From: Physocladia obscura
Lineage: Eukaryota > Chytridiomycota > Chytridiomycetes > Chytridiales > Chytriomycetaceae
Assembly (NCBI GenBank): GCA_027596945.1
Contig: JADGJH010000119.1
Span: 5,672-29,520, forward strand
Length of the DNA stretch: 23,849 bases
Reading direction: 5' to 3'
Made by a program: the position numbers and the translations under genes. Positions within the stretch are counted from its first letter, which is position 1. The number at the start of each line of letters is the position of its first letter. Below the pieces are notes generated by a model, which ran no database searches, was not told the origin of the DNA, and worked only from the letters and a program-made list of their open reading frames with translations. This document shows, piece by piece, positions 1 through 13,100 of this stretch.

Positions 1-72
1 TTCTCAGCCTTTTGGTTTTATTTTTTATTCTGTTTTTTTTTTTTTTTTTGCCTCTAATTTAAAATATTTTAG

Positions 73-1171
73 TTGAGGCCGATTATTATACTGTTCAAGT
101 CAATTTCAATCGAGGTTGGAAGCTGATGCTTCTTGGCCTTACCCAAGCTGAGTCTTTCAGCAGATATATGGCCATGTGTGCATTAAAAGTTGCAATTCCA
201 GTTATAAATGATACATTACTCGATTATTCTACTGTGCAGGTATGCTTAATTAATTGGTATGAAGGAATTAAAAAAATCAGCACAGAACTTGCTATCAGTA
301 CTTGTAAATTTAATGATATCAGACGAAAGGAAAGAGAATCGCCTCAAGGCAATATATCTTCTTGGAATTATTGCTTATCAACTTGGGTTTGTTCGTGAAC
401 ACGATTCAATGCTGCTCAAGGTAAATATTTTTCTTTTTTTCGTTACAGACATTTCATATCAAAACCAGGTTTTCAGAGAACTGGTGAAAAAATTGATGGA
501 CATCCAATTTAAAGAACGCAAACTATCTACAGACGAAAAGTTGAAATTTCAAATGGAAAATAGAGCACTAAAAGTCTATCTTATTCACGCTATTGGAAAA
601 TTTACATGCAACCCCAGCCAAAACTCGAGATACATGGAAGATTTGACTGTTTTTGCATTACATCATGAATTTGAAAACGGAGACACAAAAGTTTCAGTGA
701 GTTTTTGCAAGAAAAAAAAAGACAAAGAAACGAATTAACAAAAATTTATTTTAAAACTTTATTTAAATGAAAAGCTCAAATCAGATGGAGATTTGAAAAA
801 AGACTCACCAACTGCTCCACTTTTTGTGATAAAATCAATTTTGAATGTTCTAGTTCATGATGTGAGTTTAGATACAACTTTCAATTATATAATGTGCATG
901 ACATCACAAATAGGTGAAACCAACTGAGCAAAATGAAAAATACCTTGGTGCCATATTTAAATCGTACGTAAGCCCACTCTTGAAAGTTTCCACACAAGGA
1001 ATTCAGATGGTGGCAGTTCAATTTGTTGGTAATTGGCTCCCAGTGACAAATGAGGATAACGGAATTTTGGCTATTGATGCACTTCAATCTGGATTAAAGC
1101 ATTTGAAAGAGTTGGGAGTAGAAAATTTCGATAAAGAAGTTTATGAAAAAGAAATGTCGCATTTTAAAAAA
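73..1171 (+). other. Alpha-helical, possibly ARM/HEAT-like N-terminal part of the giant protein
   Basis: Exons 1 to 5 encode about 290 residues rich in Leu, Ile, Val and Ala with amphipathic helical spacing, for example LLSVLVNLMISDE, KAIYLLGIIAYQLGF and PLFVIKSILNVLVHD. There is no beta-type ASH signature here. The text resembles an alpha-solenoid (ARM/HEAT-type), such as those that serve as docking platforms in axonemal proteins. The repeats are too degenerate to count by eye. The 29-codon exon at 775-861 is short and is supported by matching phase 0 on both sides. The assignment to ARM/HEAT is inference; the helical character is what the sequence shows. Confidence 0.4.
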
Positions 1172-4100
1172 GTATATATTTCAATTTTTTTCGATTTTGA
1201 ATTAAAGTATTAAGAAAAAATGTTACAGAAAATGGTTGCCGAAGAGTCAAAAATCGCCCTTCGCACAAAATTAATGAAGCAACTTTTAATGGTTCCAGGG
1301 ACATACTCTCGATTAACTCCTGTTCCAGACCATCCAGGCTTCTTTGCAAACAACAACACGTCAATGTTTAACACAAAGGCAATAGCAGTCGGCCTTCCAA
1401 TTCATCCAAAATCGAATATACTTATTTCAAGACCAATTCCAAGTGTACCCGGAGTTCCTGTTTCAGCAACAACCATTCCTCCAGTATTTATGGTATACTT
1501 GAAAAAAAAATTTACGTAAAGTAATACCCCATGATTGAAAAAAAAGTAAACAAAGGAGCAAACTTGGTTCGAGAAACTTCCAATTCCACAGTGCTATTTT
1601 GAAGCCATGGAACGAGCTGGATGCACTCCTGGTCTTCCCATGGGATATTCTTACTGTCCAACGCGACCAATTGATGTGTACGCAATGAAAGGTCTCGAAA
1701 AGCCAAAGAAAGGAACTATTTCACGCGGCGCGCAACATCAACTGTCAATTACAGCTCCAGCGCGAAGAAAATCTTCCTTTGCTGGATTCAGGCGGCCGTC
1801 ATTTGCTCCTCCAAATTTACGAAAGATGAGTGAAGAAAGTGAAGTGAGTACGCCAGAAGATTCAGTACTGCCAACAGGATTTGGTTTTGTGAAACGAAGA
1901 GGAACTATTCTTCGGCTTGATATTGAAAAATCAAGTCCCAATTTGGAGTATCCAATTCCAACAGGAACAACAAGAACACCTCCAAAAGAAGACGGACAGA
2001 GAGGAGATGCGCGCGATAATAAATCAGATCATAGTCGTAATAAAAAGCCACCTGCTGGATTTTTAAGTATTTGCCCATTCAATGGGTTTGATCCAGATGC
2101 TGCTGATCGAAATGGGCAGAATCCTTCCGCGATTTACTTCAAAAATGATCTTGATGACGATGAAGCCAATTCAATTTTGCCGTTTGGATTCACTTTTAAC
2201 AAAAACCCAATTCTGTGGCCTCACAAAAATTTGTAAGACAATTTGCATTATTATTATTATTTCTTTATTGTTACTTCTGAAAGATATAACTTTTGCCTAT
2301 CAGATCTTTGAAAACAATAACAAACACAACAGATTTTACTATCTATTCTCCTGTTCTTTTTGACATTATTCAGCCTGGCAGCTCCTATCTTCAACAAATT
2401 TTATGCCAAGTTGTTGGAATAGATAAAGATATTTCAGCAGTTTCGGTTCGACATAAAGCAAACTCGTACGTATATTATTATATTAATATATAGAGATGAA
2501 ATAAATTTTAAACATAGCAATTTACTTTCTGCTGGAGCCAACTTCAATTTATTTATCCGCAATAGAACAAATTTAAGTCGCTGGAGTTGTATCAATTTAC
2601 AAGTCGTTGACGAAGATTATAGACAGGGTTTGTTTTGTTTTCAAAATTTCTTATCGTTTTGTTTAAATATCATTTTTAGCTATCAATTACACTGCACAAA
2701 AACAAAGAAATTCTCTTCAACGTAGTAACAAGTCGTTAACATCTTTGTATGCAGCCGTTCAAAATTCAGATGGTGACAATCGACAAACTGCTGCAGTTTT
2801 TAATCCTGGAACTCCTGTCGCAGCTGGCTTTACGTCAAATGAAGATCCATATTTTGCCCCTCCGATTACTATTCCTTCCTTACCAGCTGCTTACACATCT
2901 GATATGATACCTTATTATGGCAAATTGCCATTGCTGAAGCCTCAGCCTGCTGGAATGACGACAGATGGAATTAGATTTTATCATACTGACGGATCAATTC
3001 CAGAAGGCTCGCGAAATTTAATTGGCGGATATGATAATAGCGGACAACCATTTTATATTCCAAAAGGATGTTTATTGCCAGCTCCAAGTGGGTTTACGTC
3101 GGATGGAATTTCATTCTTTGATGTTCCAACGATCTTAAATCAGAAAGGCGTTATGTTGCTGCCTGTTCCAGAAAAAAATAGACAAAACTGGCCTATTTTC
3201 GATGAAGAAGATGACTCAATCGCTCAGATGGAACTTGGACCGGACGGAAAGTCAGTTGCAAAACAGATTGATTCCAAACAATTGCTTCATGATCTTTTGA
3301 TGAACTTGAAAGCAACACAAGCTGAAATCAATAAAACATTGAAAGCAGATAGAACTCACATTACTGGAACTATCCGCCGATTAAAAGATGTAAATCGTGA
3401 AGTCGGACAAACTTCAAATTTTGATGACGACGAAGAAATTTTGGAACCAGATGATGTTATGAAATTTTTAAAAGAGGGTGAAAGTTTTGCGTATTTAAAG
3501 CCCACAAATATTAAAGTGCAACTTGATCCAATGCTTGTGGAATTTCAAAGTATGCATGCACCGGTCAATAAAAATATTGTAATGCGTTACAGGACAAATC
3601 GCGGAGATCGCGAAGAGCGCGATTTTTTTATCAGCGTGGAGCCAGTCGATGTTTTTACAGTTCCAATATTTCATGTGAAGCTTCAAGGTGAAGGCATGTC
3701 GTCGATTCTTGTTACATTCAACCCAATAGCTGTTCATTCTGAGAGAATTACCGGGTCTCTTAGTTTGATTGACGAAAGTGGTAAAGAGCTTGTTTCATGC
3801 GTATTGGTAGGTGTGCGGCAAAGCTTCATCAAAATCACACCGTCGTCAATTGACGCTGGCTGGATGCTTCCAGAAAAAAGAAAGGAAGTTGCCTTGAAAA
3901 TTGAAAATTTATCATCAACTTCGGTGTTTTTGACGTTAGAACTCTCATCAGAAGCTAATGCGCGTGTAGCGGTTGCCACAGCAGCTGCTATGTTGCGAAA
4001 AAATGACGCGAATGCAGAAGTAAATGAAAGAACGGTGGAAGAAATGAAGAAAAAAGGGTTTGTTCTTTCTCAGCGAGAACTCAAGCTTCAACCTTCTGAG

Positions 4101-7100
4101 TGTAAATACATCGCAGTTTTTTTTGAGCCTTACAATCTTGGACGATTTGTGGATGGAATTGAGGTTTCTGCACCGGGTGGTGATTTGACAAGAGTCTCTT
4201 TGAATGGAGTGTCCGGCATTCCGATTGCTCTCTATCCTGAAAACGCGGAGAACTCTTTGGCGGGAGGGAACGCTCTTTCTCCAGAACGGGTGGAGTTCAT
4301 GAAAAAATTCAGTAAAGGAGCTTCTAAAGAAAAAGTACATACTCCATTATCTGATTTAGACGTTTCAATACTTCAAAATATGATGTCTGCAACAGCAGAT
4401 AAAAATACTCGAAGAGAAGCTCATACTGTGGACTTTGGTATTTGTAACCCACACAGTGAGCCGAATTCTATGCGGTGCGTTACAATAATGAATTTAAGCG
4501 ATGCTCCTATTTCAATAGGGCTCTATCCTCATCTTTCTGCCTTGAAATGTAACTATTTAGTCAATATCCCGCAAAGAAGTGCAATAACAGTAGAAATTGT
4601 CCTGAATATCCGAGAATGCACGAAAGGAAATATTAAAAGTGCCATCGAAGTAATTTGTCCTGATTTTCAAAATATTCCTCTCTATGTTAAAGGATTTGTT
4701 GGACAACCATTATATTTCAATACATGGTAAATAATTTTTCTACGTATGCAATTTTTAAACACAATTTCAGGGACATAGCATATTTTCGGCCATGCGCAGT
4801 TGGTGTTACTGATCAAATGAGCTTGACAATAGTGAATGAGTCTCAATATGATATTGAATTCGTTATTGACGGCTTAGACTCTACCGATCGAAATGCTAGG
4901 GGTCTAAGTTTCTTTACAAGCCAATTTTCAGATGATGAAAATCAAATGAGCACAATTCTTGCTTTAAATGCATATCCAGTTGTCTTTAGTTTTACCGCAC
5001 GTCAAAGAGGACCTTACTTGAAACAGATTGGATTTAAACTCAGCGAGAAATTCGGCAAAATTTTCATTCCAGCTTGTCCGTCTGGAAATCGACTTGTATT
5101 GATTGGTATTTGCTTTGAGCCCTGGTTTCATTCGCCTGGAACCAGCCCAGATAAGAATAGCTTGGAACTTATGCGTTTGTGGATGTCGCATCCGAAAAGA
5201 GTTCTAGACGAATATCAACAATATCACACGGAACGGAACAAAAGATTTGAATTGATCGAATTCAATGAAATTTATAAGCAACGGTCAAATCCCGAAGAAT
5301 TCGATGTCATATTAACAAAAGAAAGTGTTACTTTTCGCCAACCGAATCGAAGCGCTTATGATGATCCAATGTCGAATCGAAGAACACAGATTCAATCACT
5401 AATGGCTAAGAATCAGTCAAATTTAAATGTTCCAATTATTTTAATTGCATCAACTCAATTCAATATTGAGCCACAGTCGAAAATATTGAAATTTGGAACT
5501 TCAGAAGTAGCTGACATTATGTTTGTTCCGCCACTGGACTTACTCGAAAGTGTTACTTTAGTCGGATTTGCCGCAGTAATTTCAGATGATGATCATAGAC
5601 TGCATGCAATTCAAGTTTACAGTAAACCAGCTGTAGATTTTCTTATTTTCCCGTCATGCGGACGAGACGGTATGATATTGTTAGATTTTGGTCGTGTTGA
5701 AACAAGTACGAATGGATTTGATGTAAACACGAAATGGCTGCTGATGATAAATAATTTTTCCCAATGCTACTCATGGAATCTAAAATTTGTCAATGCAAAG
5801 TCGAAGTTCAATCCTTTTGAAACAGTAAGCACTACAATTAAAATTTTCAAGCTTTTAATCACATAATTTGAAGGGAGTATCTTTTGGAGAGTTAGACCCA
5901 CGGGAGTCATTTCCAATTCGCTTCAATTTTCGCAGTGATGCATCTGGGATCTTCGAAAGTATCGTTGAAATAAGTATAAAAGATGCAACAGACCGATCTG
6001 CAAAACCAATTCGTCTGCCAACTATTGTTCTACGAGCCCATTCCGTCATTACGGCAATGTCTGGATTTCCTGAGTCCATTGATTTTGGAAGCTCTGTTGC
6101 TTTTCAAACAAAAACAGTAACATTTGCTCTCAATAACAATGGAGTTATCGAGGCAAAAGTTCTATTATATTGCAAAGCACCATTTGCCGTCGAGCCAAAA
6201 TCGTTTGAACTTCCGCCAAAAGGAATTCAAGATATCACAGTTTCGTTCATGCCAACAGAATCGAGAACTTCGGTCGGAAGAGTCCAAATTTTCGCCAATC
6301 AACGACTTTATATGATTCCGGCCTCCGGATCTGGAGGTATTTGGGTTATTTTCTAACTAAAAACTTTATAATTGTGCATCACCAGGTACGGCTGATTTAA
6401 TATGCGAGATGTATGGCTCAAAAGATGTTGATTTCGGCACTCAAAAAGAGGGAACAATAGCGTGGGTTTCAATTTACTTGACGAATAAAGGAACTTTGCC
6501 GTTATCACTTAATGCTGCCACAGCGACAAGACCGGAACTTATAAAACTTGAATATTGCGGAATTACCTCAACAATACCATACAGCGGAAATCAGTCAAAT
6601 AAAAATCCCGTGTCTGTTCGCAAAAATTATTGGGCAATCTTGCGTCGAAAATTTTCTGTGTATGTGGCATTAAAAGGAATGAGTAAAGGAAATATATTTG
6701 GGCTACATCATAATTCTGTATCGAAGCGTAAAGACAGCTTTGTGCAGCAGTTAGGAGTTATTGTCTCAGTTTTGCGCTTGACTCCAAGTTTTAATGCTCA
6801 TGGCCAAACGTTGATTCCTCTCGTTCCTGAATTGCGTCCATTTTATTCATATCATTTTAGAGTTGGATATCTCTGTAAATATCAACCTGTCAAAGATACA
6901 AGTTTACATTTTCATTATAAACCTATAACAACTGGAAATGATGAATCAGATCAATCTACTATAAGGGAAATGTCGATTGGCTTAACAGGAAAGGTTTATC
7001 GGCCTCTGGAATTTCTTCCAAGCTCGTTTGATTTTGGTATTACTGCTGTAGAATTCATTGAAGATTCATGGAAAAAATTAGCCAATGGAGCAGAAGAACA

Positions 7101-10100
7101 GCCAAGCAAAGCAGTGACAAATTTATCTGTTCTTAATATGTCATTCGAAGCTCAAAATTTAACTTTGGATTTTTTGACTCCAGAATTTAAAATATCTGGC
7201 AAAACGTAAGTTTTTAAATTATTTTATTGTTACTTTTCATGACTCCGCTCCTTTTTTCAGATGGTCAGTTTCTGCTGGAGAAAAGATTTTGATTCCAATA
7301 GAATTTCGTCCACCGAAACAACAAACACAGTACCGAGGAGAAGCCCGATTTATTCATAATGGAGAAAAGAAAGCAATTTCTCTCACAGGAACAGGTGCAT
7401 CAGCGGAGCTTGTTGCCGATGATTCTGTTGATTTTGGAAGTGTAAAACTTGGATCAGTTTCTCAACACAACTTACGGCTGTGTAATCGCGGACTTCTGGA
7501 CTGCAGATTCATGATGGATATTACTCAAAAAGGAAATCACTTCCGCTTCACTGACGATGAGCCTTATGAATACGAAGGTGTTATTATTTCTGGTTGTGCA
7601 GAGCTTATTGAACTGGAATGCTGTTGTGATTTTGTAATTTCAAGTAAAGCAACTATTTCTTTGAAATGGGAAAAAGTCCCTGGCGGTGTTTGGGAATCAA
7701 TTTCTATTCCGCTGCTGGTTCAAATTGGGCTACCAGTTTTCAAACTCGGCTCGTTGGAACTTGACTTCAAAACCACGTATATTAATGTAAACAAAACCCT
7801 TGAATTTGTGGTTACAAATGATGGAAATGCCGCTTGTTATTGGGCAATTGAATCTTCTTCTCCTCTGCTTAAAATTGTACCAGAAAATGGTACAATTATG
7901 GCTGGAACTACAATGGCGCTGGAAGTAACAGTAAGACTATTTATTAAACAATAGCAAATTTTTTTTAATGTAGTTCTTTCAGTTTGTTCCGGAAAATTTT
8001 GATAATCTGTCGGCTGAGATTGCCTTTTTCACAGATGCAGGTCGAAAAACTGTAATGTGCTATGGTTTGGTGAGACTTTCGTGTTTTCCAGCAGTTATTT
8101 ACGTTTAAATTTGTAGGTTGGAATTCCTTATTTGATGATTCCTCGCAATTTTTTGGACATAAACTTTGGAATATCAGCTGTCGATAAAGCTCAAACACGA
8201 ACAATTTCAATGTCAAACACAGGTCCAAAACCAATTATCTTTGAAATTATTATTCAAAATACGCTTGAAGATGGCGTGACGACTGATTCGGAATTCGAAG
8301 TTTTTTTTGTTAATCCAGCAAATGGAACATTGGCACCAGGAATGTCACAAACTGTTCTTATACAGGCTATTCCAAAACGCTATGGGTCAGCAATATCGGC
8401 CAATTTTATTGTCAACACGAGAGATGGTGAAAGATATGTTGGAATAGTGACAGTGACAGGTGGTAAGGCCATTATAAAAATTGCCCCTCCTACTGTTTTA
8501 CGTGAAGATGGAGGAGATGAAGTCAAAACAGCAGAGTTCTCTCCAGCTGACATTGAGAATATGGAAGAAATTAAGCAAACTGCTTTGTTTGAGATGACAC
8601 GAATAGCACTCCATTCTCATTTGGAAAATTTAAAAGATGTGCTTTCGGGGCTCCGAACTGAAGATTTAGAAAATTTGGAGACTGGATCACGCGAAATTCA
8701 AGGGAAAAAATCAGTGGCAGGAAAACAAAAGGGAAAACTGCCACCAAAAGCTCCAATTCTGAGCAGGTCGATGACACCCACCCAGCCCAATGGAGCTCCA
8801 GCTGCTATATCTCCACGGAAGAAAAAAGACTTGCAGATGCTACAAAAAGCTGAGGCTGTAATTCAAGAAAAGCTATCCAGAGAGGAGATCAGACGTAAAT
8901 CAACCAGTTCAGCTATATATGATGGATCAGATTTGAGATCAAAAGTTAAAAAAGCTTTGGAACTTGCTCATAGTGGTGGATATAAAAGAAAAAACAGTCC
9001 AGACAAACACGAATTAGATAATTCAAAAAAATTTGAAATTCCAAAAATTGATACAGTCAGTGAATCTGAACAAACACAATCAGAAAAATTTCTCCAAGAA
9101 ATGGCAACTTTGGAATCTGAACTTGAAGTGCTAACGACTGTCTTGAAAACTGTAAATTCTGCGAGTCAAGAGCTTTCATTTTCGACACCTTCATCCTCAA
9201 ATTCCTCGGTATTGCTGCGATATCATGCTGGAAGTCCGAAAAAATTATCACAAGGAAAAACTTCAAGTGTTCTTCAAACACCTAAATCAAGGACTTCTGG
9301 ATTTACGCAGACACCCAAATCAAGGGGGCACAACGATAACAATTTTCGAAAATTTTCTACTAGCCCAAATACCAATTTACCTGAGAATAAACTTAGCGAA
9401 AGAGAAGAGAGTGTCATCAACGCTGAAACTTCGATAATAGACAGCGATACTGGCTTCATAGGTACTCAAACGTCATCTGAATCGCTATCGCAAAAACATT
9501 CAACTGGAAGCCTAAACTCTTCATCATTGCCAACCCGTTCCAGCAATTCAAACATGCAAAGCAGTACATTTTCCACACCATCTTATTCACAAGATGCAAT
9601 AAGCAGATCGATCTCAGGGAAACATGAAGATTTTAAAGAGTCTGATCCATTGGAAAACTTGATTAGACTCGCCCACCACTATTCTACTCTTTTAAATTCT
9701 GAAAAAACTCCAGATATACAGCAAAAGTTAATTGAACAAATCAATGCTCAAATAGTATCAAGTACAAAGGGAGTCGTAAAACTTGTCAAAGCTCAGTTAT
9801 CAAGCTCTTGGGTTCCCAATCGTGAATTTTTGTCAACAGCTCTTTATCAAGTCCAACAATCTGGTATCGTCATTGAAGCACTGAAAGTCTCAGATCCCTC
9901 AAAAAATATCACGACTGAGAATGATTTCAACTTGGGACTTATACGCTCTGGAGATAAATTATCCAATGTGAATTTATTCAACCTACCAAAGTAATTAAAA
10001 AAAAAAAAAAAAAACTCAGTCAATCATTAACGGATATTTAATATAAAAAAAATAGCATGGGCAATATAGCATTGAACTTTACAATCAAGCAGACACTCCA

Positions 10101-13100
10101 AATGAAACTCAGGCCGTCCGAATTCCCAGAAAATGACGAGAACGAATTATTTAAAATTAATCCCATCGAAGGTTCATTGGAGCCAGGAAATTCAATCAAC
10201 TTTTCGGTTTCGTTTTTAACGCGAGTGGCAGGATTTTACCAGCAAGGATTTATTCTTGAATCCGGTGGTGAAACAGTGCTTTCATTTTCAATAACAGCAA
10301 TGTCTGGTATTCCTCTAATTCAGGTGGCGCCAAAAATAGTTGATTTTGGCCTAGTGAGCAAGAACAAATTTGACATCAGATCGATTGTTATTTCAAACGT
10401 CGGAACTTTCAGGGATAATTGGCGACTAGATGCAATCAAAAGTCGTGGCGCTGTCGCTGATGATGACGAAGAGCTATTTTTCCCCAATTGTTGCGATGGT
10501 GTACTTGAGGCTCGTAAAAGTGTAACAGTTGATGTGAAATTTACTCCAAAGACTCTCGGGAATTTCACAAAATTGTATCGAATCATTTGGGCTGGAGAGC
10601 CATGCACAGTGGAGGTAAAAGGTATTGGTGGCAGCGCACGATTGAAGTATGAACTCAGAGATGTACAAGATTTGAAATTTGGCGGATTTGATTGGGGAGT
10701 TACAATTGTCGGACTCAACTACACAAAGTCTTTCACCGTCAAAAACATTGGAAATGTTGAGGGATATTTCCACCTTTCTCATCCAAACTCATTATTTAGA
10801 TTCAATTTGAATCTTGATTCAAATGGTGAATGCAGGATAGATCCTGGATTAGTCATGAACGTCGTTATATCATTTGATCCACTATACTCTGAAAAAATTG
10901 TTGAACCAATTCAAATCCATCTTGCCGAAAATCCAATGCAGCAAATTCCTCTCAATTTAGTTTCAGGGACTTTAATGTGGGTAACAATAGGTGATGCAAA
11001 TTTAAAAAATATGTCGATAAAGGATGTTCAATTGATTTCCATATCCGTGATTAACACGGGAACCCTCAAGCTACCATTTGATTGTTATTTAGAGCTGCAA
11101 GATCCTGAAATGAAAGGATTCATCAAAACAGCTATTCCACAACTTGATGCTATTAAATTTGAAAACGGAATGACGCTTGCTCCAGGTCAAGAGATATCCG
11201 TGGATATAATAGTGACACCCAAAAAAGAACACCGTAGAATACGTGGTCAGTTAATTTTAATGGCAGAGCTTGGAAATGGACCAAATTTTGTGAAATTGCC
11301 GTTTGACTTTTGGACATATGATAAACAACTTTCGTTGGATGACTCGAAAGATGTTTCAGTCGGAAGGGTTCTTGTTGGAGAAACTGCTTCAGTCAGTCGC
11401 ACTCTCACAAACTTTGGATCTGATCGCGTTAAATACCGGATACGAATCGAAACTATTCCGGAAACGGGCTCTGTAGACTTTTTGAATGAGAGTGAAATGC
11501 CAGAGCTGAAAGGTGGAAAGAAAAAGCCAGCTCAGAAAATCAAAAGAAAAACCAGTATTATCAAAGAGACGTCTTGGAAATTAAAAGACATTGCTGGTAT
11601 TACGGCTTTTATTTTTGTTTTTTTTTTTGTTTTTAAAATTATAATTTTTTTCAGAGGGATATTTGGAACCGAACGATTGTTTGGATCTTCAACTTACGTT
11701 TGAATCTCTAAATGAGCATGGAGACGAATGGCAAAATGCTCGAATGATTATAGAAAAATGCGATGTACGTTGAAAAAAAGCGGCCGTTAAAACTAATTAA
11801 TACACACACACACCAAACATTAAAAAAACTCAATATTAAAAAATAAACATGAATAATAGAATGAGCCATCAAATATTTGGAGTGAATTGTCCTCAATGAA
11901 ATTGACTGGAGCAGCCGGAACACCAAAACTTGCCCTTTCAATCGAAAATATTGATTTTGGTGTCACAGGGAAAGGAATTCTGAAAGCAGCTGTGGTTACT
12001 TTCGGAAACGAAGTTTGCAGCACTTTTTTCTTTTTTTTCTTATTTCGCATATTTTGAATATTTTTTTTAATCTTGTTATTTGTAGGGAAATGCATTGTTG
12101 AGTTTTGAAATTGAATCAGGATGGGATTATGATAGCGAAATATTTCTTGAAAACTCGAAAATGGCGTCAGGGAAAATTTTTCCTGGAGAATCTTTTGACG
12201 TAATTGTTAAATTCAAACCAATGGATGTTCAGGAATATATTAGTAGTCTTGTAATTAAAACTCAAACTGAAACAAAAAATCTCGTTATAACAGGCACAGG
12301 TTAGTTTTTCTTTTTCTGCTTGAAAACAATATATATAAATGAAAACAATAACAAAAAAAGGTGCTTTATATAAATTCTGGAAAGATTCATTACCATCTGT
12401 TGTATCCTTTGGAGAAGTAATGCTTGGTGAAAAAGCTTCTCAGAAAATCACTGTATTCAACGACTGCGTCTACGATATTGAAGTTCAGCCGAAAATTTTT
12501 GAAACTGACCCCTTCCTCAATCCAAACCAAAATGAGTTAAACAGATATTTGTTTCTTGAGCCAAAATTGCTGGAAATCTCTGGCAACAGCACTCAAACAC
12601 CCAAAGATTTATCCAGCAGATCATACCGCGAGTTTGAGGTTATTCTTAAATCGCCATTATTTGAAGCCGGTGAAAAAAGCTCACTTGGTGACATTGACGC
12701 TGAAAAGTTGATTGCACTGTGTACAAAGAAAGAAAATTTAAACTATTTGCAGCTTGTTACTCTTGGTGGGGATGCAGAAACAGGAAATCAACGTATTCCC
12801 GTCACTTACAAATTTTCAATGTTTGAAATGGTGGCATTATCCCCAGCTAAGTGTAACGTGATAAAAAAGGGGGATGCAGTTTTTGAAGAAGAAGATCGAA
12901 TAAGTATTGTCGACTTTGGAGAAGTTGGCTATGAATTTGGAGGAAGTCTGACATTGGCAGTATATAATAGAAATGCTTTTAGACTAGTCTTGAGTGCAAA
13001 ACTAGCAGATGGGGTTAGATTATCTTCAATTTTTCTTGGTAAATTTACTTCCAAAATTTTACACAGTCCAAATACACAGTCTTTCCGGTTTATACAACAA

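Noticed and set aside
1..72. A T-rich tract as promoter of a gene starting at the ATG at 126
   Set aside because: It ends in a normal AG acceptor and the frame is open back to 73 with protein-like text, so it is the 3' part of an intron and not a promoter.
2233..2303. A stop after 2236 ending a separate upstream gene
   Set aside because: TAA lies inside a GTAAGA donor; the 71-nt intron to CAG at 2303 keeps phase into the next exon.
3948..4340. Minus-strand ORF of 130 residues rich in Phe, Arg and Ser
   Set aside because: Antisense shadow of the large ASH exon 2680-4726, with no motif of its own.
9991..10055. A gene boundary between 9994 and 10057, because the frame meets TAA after 9990 and a new ATG frame begins at 10057
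   Set aside because: GT at 9991 and AG at 10055 form a normal 65-nt intron, phase 2 is kept, and ASH-type sequence continues on both sides, so it is one gene.
10320..10718. Minus-strand ORF of 132 residues
   Set aside because: Antisense shadow of exon 10056-11596; Ser-rich text without domain signature.
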